A DNA stretch of 9,813 nt from Bacillota bacterium (GCA_029555925.1 JAKPQU010000475.1:1-9813), one strand, 5' to 3'. Positions 1-6,174 are shown, counted from the stretch's first letter. Numbers and translations are program-made. Notes: generated by a model not told the origin, from the sequence alone.

Positions 1-147
1 ATAACAGTTACAGCTTATATCATGCTACTTTACATTATAATTCAATAAAATATACCTGTGCTGCCGTGATATTTTTTTCTCCGGAACACCAGGCAGGCAG
101 ACTACTATGTCTAAAGCTAAATAGTATAAAGCTTTATTTTAAGCAAT

Positions 148-179
148 TATAGTGTATTTTATAACTTATTAGAATTTAA
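148..179 (+). repeat. 32-bp AT-rich dispersed repeat, copy 1
   Basis: It matches positions 2948-2979 at 28 of 32 bases by eye, beginning TATAGT and ending AATTTAA, with TTTATAAC in the middle of both. Each copy ends within about six bases of a heptad-repeat hairpin, so it appears to be the outer arm of a composite repeat element rather than a chance match. At copy 2 a related sequence lies inverted on the far side of the heptads (3072-3103). Confidence 0.6.
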
Positions 180-180
180 G

Positions 181-226
181 TCGTCGTGACGCGTGACGGG
201 TTTAATCGCGCATCATGCATTACGAT
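181..226. repeat. GC-rich heptad hairpin after the macro gene
   Basis: GTGA occurs at 186 and 193 with exact 7-bp spacing and a degenerate GTTT unit at 200. The right side (206-226) carries decayed complementary units (GCATCATGCATTACG), so 181-199 can pair imperfectly with 206-226. It belongs to the same family as the cores at 4299 and 6084 but is more degenerate. It may serve as the 3' end structure of the minus-strand operon; that role is inference. Confidence 0.6.
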
Positions 227-269
227 TTATGCATTAAGAGGTCATTATTTATGAATAAAAACTAACTAT

Positions 270-773
270 TCAAATAGCCTTCAAATAACAGTTATAGTCT
301 CTTTTACTGAAACATACGAAATAAATTTTTTCTATTGAGTTATTTCTTGAAAGGAATTCTCTTGTTTCTTTCAGAGCTATTTTTACTGCCCTTTCTATCG
401 GGAATCCGTAAGCACCTGTACTGATTGCAGGAAAAGCTATTGTTTTTATCATATATTCCTCTGCAAGAGCAAAAGAGTTTCTATAACATCTGGCAAGTAA
501 TTCATCTTCATTTTCACTGCCGCCGCGCCATACAGGCCCCACTGTATGGATTACCCACTTTGCAGGAAGGTTATAACCTTTTGTAATCTTCGCCTGTCCC
601 GTAGGACAGCCTCCAAGTTTTTTACACTCCTCAAGAAGCTGAGGCCCTGCCGAAGAATGTATTGCACCATCGACACCTCCACCTCCAAGGAGTGAAGTAT
701 TTGCAGCATTTACAATTGCATCAACATCCAATCCGGTAATATCGCCTTGAATGATTTCTATTCTATGTGACAT
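270..773 (-). CDS. Macro-domain protein, YmdB-type (O-acetyl-ADP-ribose deacetylase family)
   Basis: A single macro domain fills all 167 residues. Binding-site motifs match those of E. coli YmdB in type and position: QGDIT at 9-13, NAAN at 22-25, the [10 protein letters not shown] loop at 30-39, [10 protein letters not shown] at 76-85 and the phosphate-binding [10 protein letters not shown] at 116-125. N25 and D35 sit where YmdB has its catalytic Asn and Asp. Family members bind ADP-ribose and hydrolyse O-acetyl-ADP-ribose or remove mono-ADP-ribose from targets; YmdB also modulates RNase III in E. coli. It should be cytoplasmic, since no signal or membrane segment is seen. The ATG is preceded by a purine-rich AAGGGAAGG. 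It is the last gene of the recF/DUF721 run, 55 bp downstream of the DUF721 gene. The family call is very secure; the physiological substrate is not known. Confidence 0.95.
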   Translation of the reverse strand: MSHRIEIIQGDITGLDVDAIVNAANTSLLGGGGVDGAIHSSAGPQLLEECKKLGGCPTGQAKITKGYNLPAKWVIHTVGPVWRGGSENEDELLARCYRNSFALAEEYMIKTIAFPAISTGAYGFPIERAVKIALKETREFLSRNNSIEKIYFVCFSKRDYNCYLKAI

Positions 774-797
774 TTAATAACACCTTCCCTTTAACAG

Positions 798-816
798 ACG
801 TAACGCATGACGCATG
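798..816. repeat. Short degenerate heptad run between DUF721 and macro genes
   Basis: GTAA at 800, ATGA at 807 and ATGC at 814 keep the 7-bp phase of the GC-rich heptad family. The run fills part of the 55-bp gap between two co-oriented genes. It lacks the opposite-sense half seen elsewhere, so it is probably a decayed or minimal copy. Confidence 0.45.
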
Positions 817-828
817 CCGAAACATCTT

Positions 829-1467
829 TCAGCTTTTATCTGACTGTTTTTTTCTTCCTCTGCTTTTCTTCTTCGGCTTATCTCCCAGATTACAGATCAT
901 ACAGACTTTCTGTCCCGGTTCCATAAAAACATTGCATACAGGGCATGGCTTCCAGCCCTTCATTTCTTTCCATATCCTTATTTTAAAATCCTTTTCCATG
1001 ACAGACTTCATCTGCTCTCTTAACTGTTCATCTTTAATAAATTTAACCTGTCCATCTATCATACTGACCGTATCAGGTGGGAGTTGTATCCTGCCCAGTT
1101 GAAACTCATCGGGATATTTATATTTATTAAAATCCAGTGTAAGCTGTTCAATTTTTCCCTTTTTCTCACCGGTATCTGTTTTTTTTCCTATTTGAAATCT
1201 GATGTCTTTAACCAGTTCTTCACCTGTGAGTTCAAGATAACCTCTCAATATCTGTTCTTTCATAAAACTCAGTTGCTGGGCCCATGAAGAACTGGTAACC
1301 ATAACTTTCAAAATACCGTTTTCCAGTCTGTAAGGATTTGCATGACATGCTATTTTAGGGCCCACTATAAAACTCCAGAAAGGAAAAATCATATTTTCTC
1401 TGGCTTTTGCGGCAATATTCGGATTATCAAAAGCGCCATGGATTAAATCTTTAATTGAATAAACCAA
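829..1467 (-). CDS. DUF721 (DciA-like) protein with C-terminal zinc ribbon
   Basis: The N-terminal half (about residues 1-100) has the DUF721 pattern: an early helix, then WSFIVGPKIACHANPYRLENG, then a hydrophobic strand and SSSWAQQLSFMKEQIL. DUF721 includes DciA, which loads or activates the replicative helicase DnaB in most bacteria. The C-terminal part carries a four-cysteine zinc ribbon (C175, C178, C189, C192) followed by a very basic tail rich in K and R, which could contact DNA. The middle (about 105-165) is unassigned. The start is a TTG inside the end of recF, overlapping it by 17 bp, with AAGGAAGG 11 bases upstream, which implies translational coupling. recF next to DUF721 is also known in other phyla, notably Actinobacteria. 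Family assignment is secure; a helicase-loading role is inferred from the family. Confidence 0.85.
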   Translation of the reverse strand: MVYSIKDLIHGAFDNPNIAAKARENMIFPFWSFIVGPKIACHANPYRLENGILKVMVTSSSWAQQLSFMKEQILRGYLELTGEELVKDIRFQIGKKTDTGEKKGKIEQLTLDFNKYKYPDEFQLGRIQLPPDTVSMIDGQVKFIKDEQLREQMKSVMEKDFKIRIWKEMKGWKPCPVCNVFMEPGQKVCMICNLGDKPKKKSRGRKKQSDKS

Positions 1468-2575
1468 CTGTAATTTTTCCTTCCTTTATCTGAAAAAAAG
1501 ATGCTTCCTTTGAAGCAAAATAATCTGTCCTATGGTTTAACGTAATAAAAACCTGTCCTTTACCTTTTATATAATTTAACAGACTGAAACTTCTGCCATC
1601 ATCCAGTTCTGACATAACATCATCAAGTAACACAACAGGATGTTCCCCTGTTTCATTGAAAAGAAGTTCTCTTTCTGCAAGCTTCAGAGCTATGGTCACA
1701 GTTCTCTGCTGCCCCTGTGAACCAAAGGTTTTAAGAGGTTTTTCATTTACAAGAATCTTTATATCATCCCTGTGCGGACCTGAAGACGTGGAGCCATATC
1801 TGATATCCTGGCTTCTCTGTGATAAAAGATGATTGAGAAAAGTTTCTTCACCGGACATGGAATTATCTTCCTCTATGGTAGAAAAATACTCTACAGAAAG
1901 ATTTTCTCTGTTGTTGCTTATATCTCTGAGGATACCCCTTGCCAGTTCCTGAAGTTTCTTTATAATCTCAATTCTGCTGGAGATCAGAAAGGAACCGTAT
2001 CTTGCCAGTTGTTCATCCCAGACCTGAAGCAATCTGTTTTTTTCTTCCTTATCCAGAGCAGATTTGAGCAGTGTATTTCTCTGTTCCAGAACTTTATAAT
2101 AATGACGAAGATTATCACAGTAAGAAGGAGATAACTGCGTAAGTTCCATATCAATAAAACGCCTTCTCACACATGGACTGCCTTTTATAATTTCAAGATC
2201 ATCAGGCGAAAACATAACGGCATTTAACGTTCCAACGAGTTCCGTAGCAGTTCTGACAGTTTTATTATTAACCCTGATTATTTTCGAAGAGCTTCTGGCG
2301 GAATTCTTTGAGATAAGAACTTCTATATGTATTTTTTCTCCCTGAATACAGGTGATTTCTGCTGCTACTCTGGAAAAATTTTCTTGCCAGTTTACAAGTT
2401 CTATTTCTTTTCCTGCACGAAAAGATTTACCTGTTGTAAACAAAAAGAGAGCCTCTAACAGATTACTTTTCCCCTGAGCGTTTGCGCCAAAAATAACATT
2501 CAATTCAGGATGAGGCTCCAGGTGTGCTTCTCTATAATTTCTGAAATGAATAAGAGTAAGCCTGTTGATGTACAA
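1451..2575 (-). CDS. recF: DNA replication and repair protein RecF
   Basis: RecF is an SMC-like ABC ATPase that works with RecO and RecR to load RecA at single-stranded gaps. All the hallmarks are present in 374 residues, close to the usual 350-375: N-terminal LTLIHFRNYREAHLE, Walker A GANAQGKSN (30-38), the ABC signature around GSQGQQRTVTIALK (285-298), Walker B VVLLDDVMSELD (314-325) and a terminal FITLNHRTDYF segment. The central helical arm region contains LSPSYCDNLRHYYKVLEQRN. The start is TTG at 2575, supported by AGGAAG at 2583-2588 with a 7-base spacer; the next residues YINRLTLIHF fit the family's N-terminus. It overlaps the DUF721 gene downstream and follows a small ORF by 38 bp. 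No dnaA/dnaN neighbours are visible, unlike the layout in many genomes. Confidence 0.97.
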   Translation of the reverse strand: MYINRLTLIHFRNYREAHLEPHPELNVIFGANAQGKSNLLEALFLFTTGKSFRAGKEIELVNWQENFSRVAAEITCIQGEKIHIEVLISKNSARSSSKIIRVNNKTVRTATELVGTLNAVMFSPDDLEIIKGSPCVRRRFIDMELTQLSPSYCDNLRHYYKVLEQRNTLLKSALDKEEKNRLLQVWDEQLARYGSFLISSRIEIIKKLQELARGILRDISNNRENLSVEYFSTIEEDNSMSGEETFLNHLLSQRSQDIRYGSTSSGPHRDDIKILVNEKPLKTFGSQGQQRTVTIALKLAERELLFNETGEHPVVLLDDVMSELDDGRSFSLLNYIKGKGQVFITLNHRTDYFASKEASFFQIKEGKITVGLFN

Positions 2576-2582
2576 ATATCTA

Positions 2583-2588
2583 CTTCCT
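2583..2588 (-). promoter_or_regulatory. Ribosome binding site fixing the TTG start of recF
   Basis: AGGAAG on the minus strand lies 7 bases before TTG at 2575. No in-frame ATG lies nearby that would keep the conserved N-terminus, so the site decides the start. Confidence 0.7.
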
Positions 2589-2613
2589 CACAAAAATCAA
2601 AGAGTTAAAACTA

Positions 2614-2805
2614 CTATCCCTGTTTCTTTTTATTGTTGCCTTTTCTTCTCTTCTGTTTATTCCTCTTTTCTTCTATTTTGCGAGCTCTATCTTCCATTTC
2701 CTTTTTAATTGAATCTTCAAGTTTTCCTTCAAACTCGCCAAATACTCCAGCTGAATAGGACTGTAATTTCTCCCAATTAATTTTCTTCAATTTTTTACAG
2801 TACAC
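2614..2805 (-). CDS. Small lysine-rich protein upstream of recF, unknown function
   Basis: I do not recognise this 63-residue product. It has a short N-terminal stretch (YCKKLKKINWEKL), an uncharged middle (SYSAGVFGEFEG) and a highly charged C-terminal half, with KLEDSIKKEMEDRARKIEEK probably helical or coiled coil and a K/R/N-rich tail. A longer reading with an ATG at 2913 exists, but a strong promoter (-35 at 2860-2865, -10 at 2837-2842) lies inside that extension, so its transcript would begin near 2830 and could not include 2913. GTG at 2805 is the first in-frame start after it, with AAAGAGAGG at 2809-2817; the 3-base spacer is short, which lowers confidence. It sits 38 bp before recF in the same direction and would be the first gene of the unit. 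It could also be only a leader. Confidence 0.45.
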   Translation of the reverse strand: MYCKKLKKINWEKLQSYSAGVFGEFEGKLEDSIKKEMEDRARKIEEKRNKQKRRKGNNKKKQG

Positions 2806-2836
2806 CTGCCTCTCTTTGTAGTGGAAATTCAATCTT

Positions 2837-2865
2837 ATAATAACAAAGGAGAATAAGTTTGTCAA
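2837..2865 (-). promoter_or_regulatory. Sigma70-type promoter for the recF operon
   Basis: On the minus strand TTGACA (2865-2860, all six consensus bases) is followed after exactly 17 bp by TATTAT (2842-2837, five of six). Transcription would start near 2830, about 25 bases before the proposed GTG of the small ORF, and run through recF, the DUF721 gene and the macro gene. It is the best promoter match in the window. Confidence 0.75.
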
Positions 2866-2890
2866 ACAAAAGAGGCATGATTTGACAAAC
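2857..2890. promoter_or_regulatory. Perfect inverted repeat over the recF -35 (candidate operator)
   Basis: GTTTGTCAAA at 2857-2866 and TTTGACAAAC at 2881-2890 are perfect reverse complements, 14 bp apart and 24 bp centre to centre. The left copy is itself an 11-bp palindrome (GTTTGTCAAAC, 2857-2867) and contains the -35 hexamer on the minus strand. This geometry suits a dimeric repressor or two bound dimers. No regulator gene is visible, so the binding protein is unknown. The repeat could also be two copies of a -35-like sequence. Confidence 0.45.
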
Positions 2891-2947
2891 AAATCTCGAG
2901 ATGATAAAATCATAAAAAAGTGATTATAATGTCTCTGGAAAGCCTCG

Positions 2948-3103
2948 TATAGTATACTTTATAACATATTAAAATTTAATCAGGGTGAAAAGTGAAAAGT
3001 GAAAAGTGAAAAGAATATGGCATTACTCACTCTTCACTATTCACTACTCACTGCTCACTTCTCACTCCTTCTTAATTATAAATTGTTATGAAATTAACTA
3101 TAA
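2948..3103. repeat. Composite heptad palindrome with outer arms
   Basis: The left arm (2948-2980) is copy 2 of the 32-bp repeat found at 148-179. It is followed by four perfect tandem GTGAAAA units (2985-3012), a short spacer, then TCAC at 3027, 3034, 3041, 3048, 3055 and 3062 with exact 7-bp phase, and finally an inverted, degenerate version of the left arm (3072-3103). The GTGA half can pair with the TCAC half and the arms can pair with each other, giving one hairpin of about 155 bases. It separates two divergently transcribed units. Confidence 0.8.
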
Positions 3104-3104
3104 T
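3076..3104 (+). promoter_or_regulatory. Weak candidate promoter for the PHP-STAS gene
   Basis: TATAAT at 3099-3104 is a perfect -10, but the hexamer 17 bp upstream (TTATAA, 3076-3081) matches the -35 consensus at only three positions. It lies in the right arm of the composite repeat, so the repeat may have donated the -10. Confidence 0.3.
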
Positions 3105-3172
3105 GCTCAAGGCGTACTTTCATTAATCGGCCCGGCAGGTTCTGAAAGTCAGAAGGCTTTATTTTTATCTGA

Positions 3173-3178
3173 AAGGAG
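3173..3178 (+). promoter_or_regulatory. Ribosome binding site choosing ATG 3185
   Basis: AAGGAG lies 6 bases before ATG at 3185 but only 3 bases before an in-frame GTG at 3182, so the ATG is the better start. Confidence 0.7.
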
Positions 3179-3184
3179 AAAGTG

Positions 3185-4267
3185 ATGAGGAGTAAAGCTG
3201 ATCCCCATATTCATACAGGTGCCAGCGACGGTTTTGAAAGCCCTGAAGAAATAATGAATTATGTGATAGAACATACAGATCTTCGCGTAATAGGATTTAC
3301 TGACCATAATACTATTTCCGGTGCAGTAACGGCTCTGGAGTATAAAAAAAAGCATCCTGTAAAATTTAAAGATCTTGATATAATAATCGGGGAAGAAATA
3401 AGCAGCAAAGAAGGTCATATTATAGGACTTTATCTTGACAAACCGGTGTCTCCTCATATGAGTGCTGCCGAGACAGTAGACGAGATACATAAACAGGGAG
3501 CTATTGCCCTGGCTCCCCATCCTTTCAATCTTGTTTTAGGTTCTAAAGGACTTGAAGCTGTAGGCAATCTTGTAAATAAACTTCCTTTCGATGCAGTTGA
3601 GACGAGAAATTCCAACCCCCTGGAACTTTTTTCCAATTATCTGGCACAGGCGGTAAATTATTTTACAAAAAAGCTGCCTGTAACAGGAGGAAGCGATGCC
3701 CATTTTCTCTCATCCATAGGCAAATGTTATACTACCTTTGAAGGTACAACTGCAATGGATTTCAGAAATTCCATAGAAAAAAATTTGACCGGCGCCTGTG
3801 GTTTTGTATGGGGGCCTGTATGCTTTACCCGTTTTCTTCTGGACCAGAGGAGAAAGGGCTATAACATAAAAAGGCGGTATTCTCAATTTCTTTCATCCAG
3901 AAACGATCTCTTTATAGAGGTAGTAGATATGCCCGGTGTAAACCTGGTAATATTGAGATGTGCAGGGAATCTGGGAGGATGTAATGCAGAGATATTGAAT
4001 GAAAAAGTAAAATCCTTTATGAACAGGGAAAAAGTAAATCTCATAGTCAATCTGGATAAAGTACCTTATATGGACGACAACGGTCTTTCAGCCCTCAGTT
4101 ATGCTGTTGAGTTTGTCAGGAAATATCAGGGTAATTTCATATTATGCAATCTCCAGCCACAGGTGGAAAATGTCCTGAAAGAGCTTGAAAAACTGGATGA
4201 CTGGTTTGAAATTTATCCGGAAGAAGGAGATGCCATAGTAGATTTTAACAGAGATACAAGGTATTAA
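3185..4267 (+). CDS. PHP-domain phosphoesterase fused to a STAS-like domain
   Basis: Residues about 4-200 form a PHP metal-dependent phosphoesterase domain: DPHIHT (H8, H10), TDHNT (D40, H41), GEE (E70/E71) with GHIIG (H78), APHPF (H112) and GGSDAHF (D171, H173), the usual metal ligands of YciV-like PHP enzymes that act on nucleotides, RNA ends or sugar phosphates. A linker (about 205-240) with VWGP and a basic stretch leads to a STAS/anti-sigma-antagonist-like domain (about 241-355): strands ending in LIVNLDKVPYMDDNGLSAL, then FILCNLQPQVENVLKELEKLD. The STAS switch motif DSSG reads DDNG (297-300), so the serine phosphorylated in SpoIIAA-type proteins is replaced by Asn. The domain may therefore bind a partner or ligand without kinase control. 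Cytoplasmic, no signal peptide. The substrate is unknown. The stop lies just before a heptad palindrome. Confidence 0.85.
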   Translation: MRSKADPHIHTGASDGFESPEEIMNYVIEHTDLRVIGFTDHNTISGAVTALEYKKKHPVKFKDLDIIIGEEISSKEGHIIGLYLDKPVSPHMSAAETVDEIHKQGAIALAPHPFNLVLGSKGLEAVGNLVNKLPFDAVETRNSNPLELFSNYLAQAVNYFTKKLPVTGGSDAHFLSSIGKCYTTFEGTTAMDFRNSIEKNLTGACGFVWGPVCFTRFLLDQRRKGYNIKRRYSQFLSSRNDLFIEVVDMPGVNLVILRCAGNLGGCNAEILNEKVKSFMNREKVNLIVNLDKVPYMDDNGLSALSYAVEFVRKYQGNFILCNLQPQVENVLKELEKLDDWFEIYPEEGDAIVDFNRDTRY

Positions 4268-4268
4268 G

Positions 4269-4372
4269 TAAGGAATGAAAATTTATTAATTGTCTCTTTC
4301 CTCGCGTGACGCGTTACGCGTTACGCGTCACGATTAATATATTTGAGACATTTATTTAACTGCCATTCCTAA
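4269..4372. repeat. GC-rich heptad core enclosed by a 28-bp imperfect inverted repeat
   Basis: The left arm 4269-4296 (from TAAGGAATG to TGTCTC) and right arm 4345-4372 (GAGACA to CATTCCTAA) are complementary at 21 of 28 positions by direct comparison. Between them lies the core 4299-4335 with heptad units GTGA 4306, GTTA 4313, GTTA 4320 and GTCA 4327 in exact 7-bp phase; its ends (CGTGACGCG and CGCGTCACG) form a 9-bp perfect stem. It begins two bases after the PHP-STAS stop codon and may act as a 3' RNA structure. Confidence 0.8.
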
Positions 4373-4421
4373 CTCAACAGATGAATTCTTAACCATTTAT
4401 AAATTATTTTATATGAAAATC

Positions 4422-4459
4422 GTAAAGGGTGAAGGGTGGATAAGTTCTCATTCTTCATT
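4422..4459. repeat. Degenerate purine-rich heptad hairpin upstream of the AI-2E gene
   Basis: GTAA 4422, GTGA 4429 and GTGG 4436, then TCAT 4448 and TCAT 4455, keep the 7-bp phase on each side. The two halves are partly complementary. A small stem ATGACC/GGTCAT (4460-4465, 4470-4475) follows. It is a decayed member of the same family. Confidence 0.5.
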
Positions 4460-4514
4460 ATGACCACCGGGTCATGGCAGAGTGGTGAGATAGCGGCACG
4501 TAACGTATGGCTGT

Positions 4515-4520
4515 AAGGAG
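4515..4520 (+). promoter_or_regulatory. Ribosome binding site fixing the TTG start of the AI-2E gene
   Basis: AAGGAG stands 8 bases before TTG at 4529, which opens the frame MEDKHFSRLL. No ATG is available in a comparable position. Confidence 0.7.
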
Positions 4521-4528
4521 TCAATATT

Positions 4529-5902
4529 TTGGAAGACAAACATTTTTCCAGATTGTTAAAATTAATCCCTACCATTATAGCGATTTTATTTGTCCTTACC
4601 CTCTTCATATGGCTTACTATCGGCATAAAAGAAATACTCTCTCCTACCGTTCTTACAGTAATACTGATTACCATATTAATTCCCTTTCAAGAAGAAAACA
4701 GAACCATAAAAATACTTATAGGAGCCATAATATTTTTATATACGGCATGGTTTGTATCCCTTATTGCCACAATACTTGTACCTTTTGCGATAGCACTTAT
4801 TCTGGCCTACATATTTGATCCTGTAGTAACATTTCTAGAGAAAAAAGGTTGGTCAAGATCGAAAGGGGCTTTGCTTCTCATAGTTTCGCTACTTCTGGGA
4901 TTTTTTATTCTGCTCCTCTTTGTAATCCCCGCTCTGGCACAGGAAATCACCGGTTTTATCAGTCAGATACCTCAGATTCAGGCAAAAATAATAGAAATTT
5001 TCAATATGCTGAAAAACCTGAAAGATGCAAATGTGCCGGAACAGTTCAGATGGATACAGAAGATATCAGAATATGAAATCCCTCCAGAACTTCAGAATCT
5101 GACTCAAAGCCTGATAAAGAAGGTAGAAGAAAGTATTCCTCTGGTGGCAAATAAAACATGGTCATTCCTGACCGGTGCTTTTTCCGGTATACTTCAGTTC
5201 GTACTGAGTCTTTTGAGTCTTATCATCATTCCTGTTCTTACTTTTTATATGCTTAAAGAAATGAGCAATATAAGGAATTTTGCATTTGATCTTGTTCCAG
5301 CAAAGAACAGAGACTTTGTTATTTCAATCTGTCATGACATAAATATAGCACTTGCCAATTTTTTAAGAGGCCAGCTTCTCATAGCCAGTATAGTTGGTAT
5401 TCTTACCGGTACAGGCCTGTTTTTCATAGGAATAAAATTTTCGCTACTCATAGGCCTCCTGGCAGGTATAAGTAATATAGTTCCATATCTGGGAGGTATA
5501 GTTACCGTATCGACAGCCATATTAATGGCTCTTTTTACGGGGAACCCTGTAATCTCGATAATACTTGTCATTGTTCTTTCTTCAGCCATATCATTTCTGG
5601 AAAATTCCTTCCTTTCCCCAAAAATCCTCGGAGAATCTCTGGAATTAAACCCTCTTCTCATTATGCTCGCCATTTTAATAGGAGGTCATCTTTACAATTT
5701 CTGGGGAATGCTTCTGGCCATACCCTGTACCTGTGTATTGAAGGTTCTATTTGACAGATGGTATAAAAGCTATAAAGACAAAGAAAAAACAGAGACTTCA
5801 AAAGAAGGTTCCGGTGAAAAGAAGGAGATAAAAAAAGAAGAACCTCTGGCAGAAGTGAAAAAGGATGAGGCAGGAAAGCAGAATAAAAGGGGTAATGCGT
5901 AA
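4529..5902 (+). CDS. AI-2E family (YdiK/PerM-type) membrane transporter
   Basis: The 457-residue protein has the AI-2E/PerM layout: hydrophobic segments near 12-32, 36-53, 60-95, 113-135, then a long soluble helical section (about 137-210), segments near 215-240 and 282-358, and a final pair at 374-404. Family signatures include LILAYIFDPVV (90-100), GGIVTVSTAILMAL (322-335) and GGHLYNFWGMLLAIP (385-399). Members export small solutes; reported roles include autoinducer-2 export and Na+/H+ antiport, and the substrate here cannot be told. Two extra N-terminal segments before the usual first pair make it longer than the typical 350 residues, and the last 50 residues are a highly charged K/E tail. 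The terminal GNA codons and the stop lie within a heptad array, so the C-terminus seems to have been shaped by repeat insertion or expansion. Confidence 0.92.
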   Translation: MEDKHFSRLLKLIPTIIAILFVLTLFIWLTIGIKEILSPTVLTVILITILIPFQEENRTIKILIGAIIFLYTAWFVSLIATILVPFAIALILAYIFDPVVTFLEKKGWSRSKGALLLIVSLLLGFFILLLFVIPALAQEITGFISQIPQIQAKIIEIFNMLKNLKDANVPEQFRWIQKISEYEIPPELQNLTQSLIKKVEESIPLVANKTWSFLTGAFSGILQFVLSLLSLIIIPVLTFYMLKEMSNIRNFAFDLVPAKNRDFVISICHDINIALANFLRGQLLIASIVGILTGTGLFFIGIKFSLLIGLLAGISNIVPYLGGIVTVSTAILMALFTGNPVISIILVIVLSSAISFLENSFLSPKILGESLELNPLLIMLAILIGGHLYNFWGMLLAIPCTCVLKVLFDRWYKSYKDKEKTETSKEGSGEKKEIKKEEPLAEVKKDEAGKQNKRGNA

Positions 5903-5965
5903 TGCGTGACTCGTAACGGGTGGTTTCACTCTTCACCTTTCACTCTTCACGACTCACCACTCACT
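5892..5965. repeat. Mixed heptad hairpin overlapping the 3' end of the AI-2E gene
   Basis: GT(A/G)A units stand at 5892, 5899, 5906, 5913 and a GTGG at 5920, then TCAC at 5926, 5933, 5940, 5947, 5954 and 5961, all in exact 7-bp phase. The left half is the GC-rich flavour (GTGACTC, GTAACGG) and the right half mostly the CACTCTT flavour, showing that both belong to one family. About 13 of 17 bases can pair between 5906-5922 and the right half. The TAA stop of the AI-2E gene (5900-5902) is part of the unit at 5899. Confidence 0.75.
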
Positions 5966-5978
5966 GAAAAAATACCGA

Positions 5979-6007
5979 TTGAATTCACCTGACAGATCTT
6001 ATATAAT
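5979..6007 (+). promoter_or_regulatory. Candidate sigma70 promoter for the dehydrogenase gene
   Basis: TTGAAT (5979-5984, four of six consensus bases) is followed after 17 bp by a perfect TATAAT (6002-6007). A start near 6014 gives a leader of roughly 170 bases that contains the heptad palindrome at 6035-6157. Confidence 0.55.
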
Positions 6008-6034
6008 TAGGAAGTGTCCAACATAAACAATTTG

Positions 6035-6157
6035 CATAACTAAGGGACTGTAAGAAAATAACTCTGGCAAAATATAATTCTTATCCTCGCGTCACGCGTT
6101 ACGCGTCACGCGTCACGATTGTAGCTATAATAAGGTTATTTTTTACAACCCCTGATA
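6035..6157. repeat. GC-rich heptad core with AT-rich arms in the dehydrogenase leader
   Basis: The core 6084-6120 matches 4299-4335 at 35 of 37 bases. Its units GTCA 6091, GTTA 6098, GTCA 6105 and GTCA 6112 are in 7-bp phase. The flanks form an imperfect inverted repeat: GGGACTGTAAGAAAATAAC (6044-6062) against the reverse complement of GTTATTTTTTACAACCCC (6135-6152), differing by one extra base and a few mismatches. The element ends about ten bases before the SD of the next gene and would lie in its 5' untranslated RNA. Confidence 0.75.
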
Positions 6158-6167
6158 ACCAACAATT

Positions 6168-6174
6168 AGGAGGT
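6168..6174 (+). promoter_or_regulatory. Strong ribosome binding site for the dehydrogenase
   Basis: TAGGAGGT-type sequence (AGGAGGT at about 6168-6174) is 8 bases before ATG 6183, the strongest SD in the window. Confidence 0.8.

Larger units (their letters stand above)
1..269. other. Intergenic region downstream of the macro-domain gene
   Basis: No convincing gene is seen on either strand. Positions 112-118 (TAAAGCT) and 130-136 (AGCTTTA) form a 7-bp AT-rich stem followed by TTTT, a weak terminator-like structure for a plus-strand gene lying left of the window. The right half holds a 32-bp dispersed repeat (148-179) and a heptad-repeat hairpin (181-226), listed separately. On the minus strand, which carries the macro gene's 3' end, no classical GC stem with a T-run is seen; the heptad hairpin is the only strong structure there. 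Confidence 0.5.
2914..3181. other. Divergent intergenic region between recF operon and PHP-STAS gene
   Basis: No gene is seen. The region is filled by a composite palindrome: outer AT-rich arms (2948-2980 and 3072-3103) around purine-rich heptads (2985-3067). Right of it, TTCTGA (3140-3145) and TCAGAA (3149-3154) can form a 6-bp stem with a 3-base loop followed by a T-rich stretch, a possible leader structure before the PHP start. Confidence 0.5.

Noticed and set aside
767..1102. Plus-strand ORF of 111 codons
   Set aside because: It is antisense to the DUF721/zinc-ribbon gene, which has clear domain motifs, and has no SD.
2806..2913. N-terminal membrane segment of the small ORF upstream of recF
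   Set aside because: A consensus promoter lies inside it, so it is probably not transcribed as part of the mRNA.
2985..3067. CRISPR-like array
   Set aside because: Units are 7 bp with no 20-40 bp repeat/spacer layout, and the two halves are opposite in sense.
3140..3165. Rho-independent terminator or riboswitch before the PHP-STAS gene
   Set aside because: The stem is only 6 bp and AT-containing, the T-tract is interrupted, and no known riboswitch core is recognisable.
4471..4520. tRNA-like stretch (GGCAGAGTGGTGAGATAGCGGCACG)-type D-arm resemblance before the AI-2E gene
   Set aside because: No anticodon stem, no TTCRA T-loop and no matching acceptor end could be found within a tRNA length.
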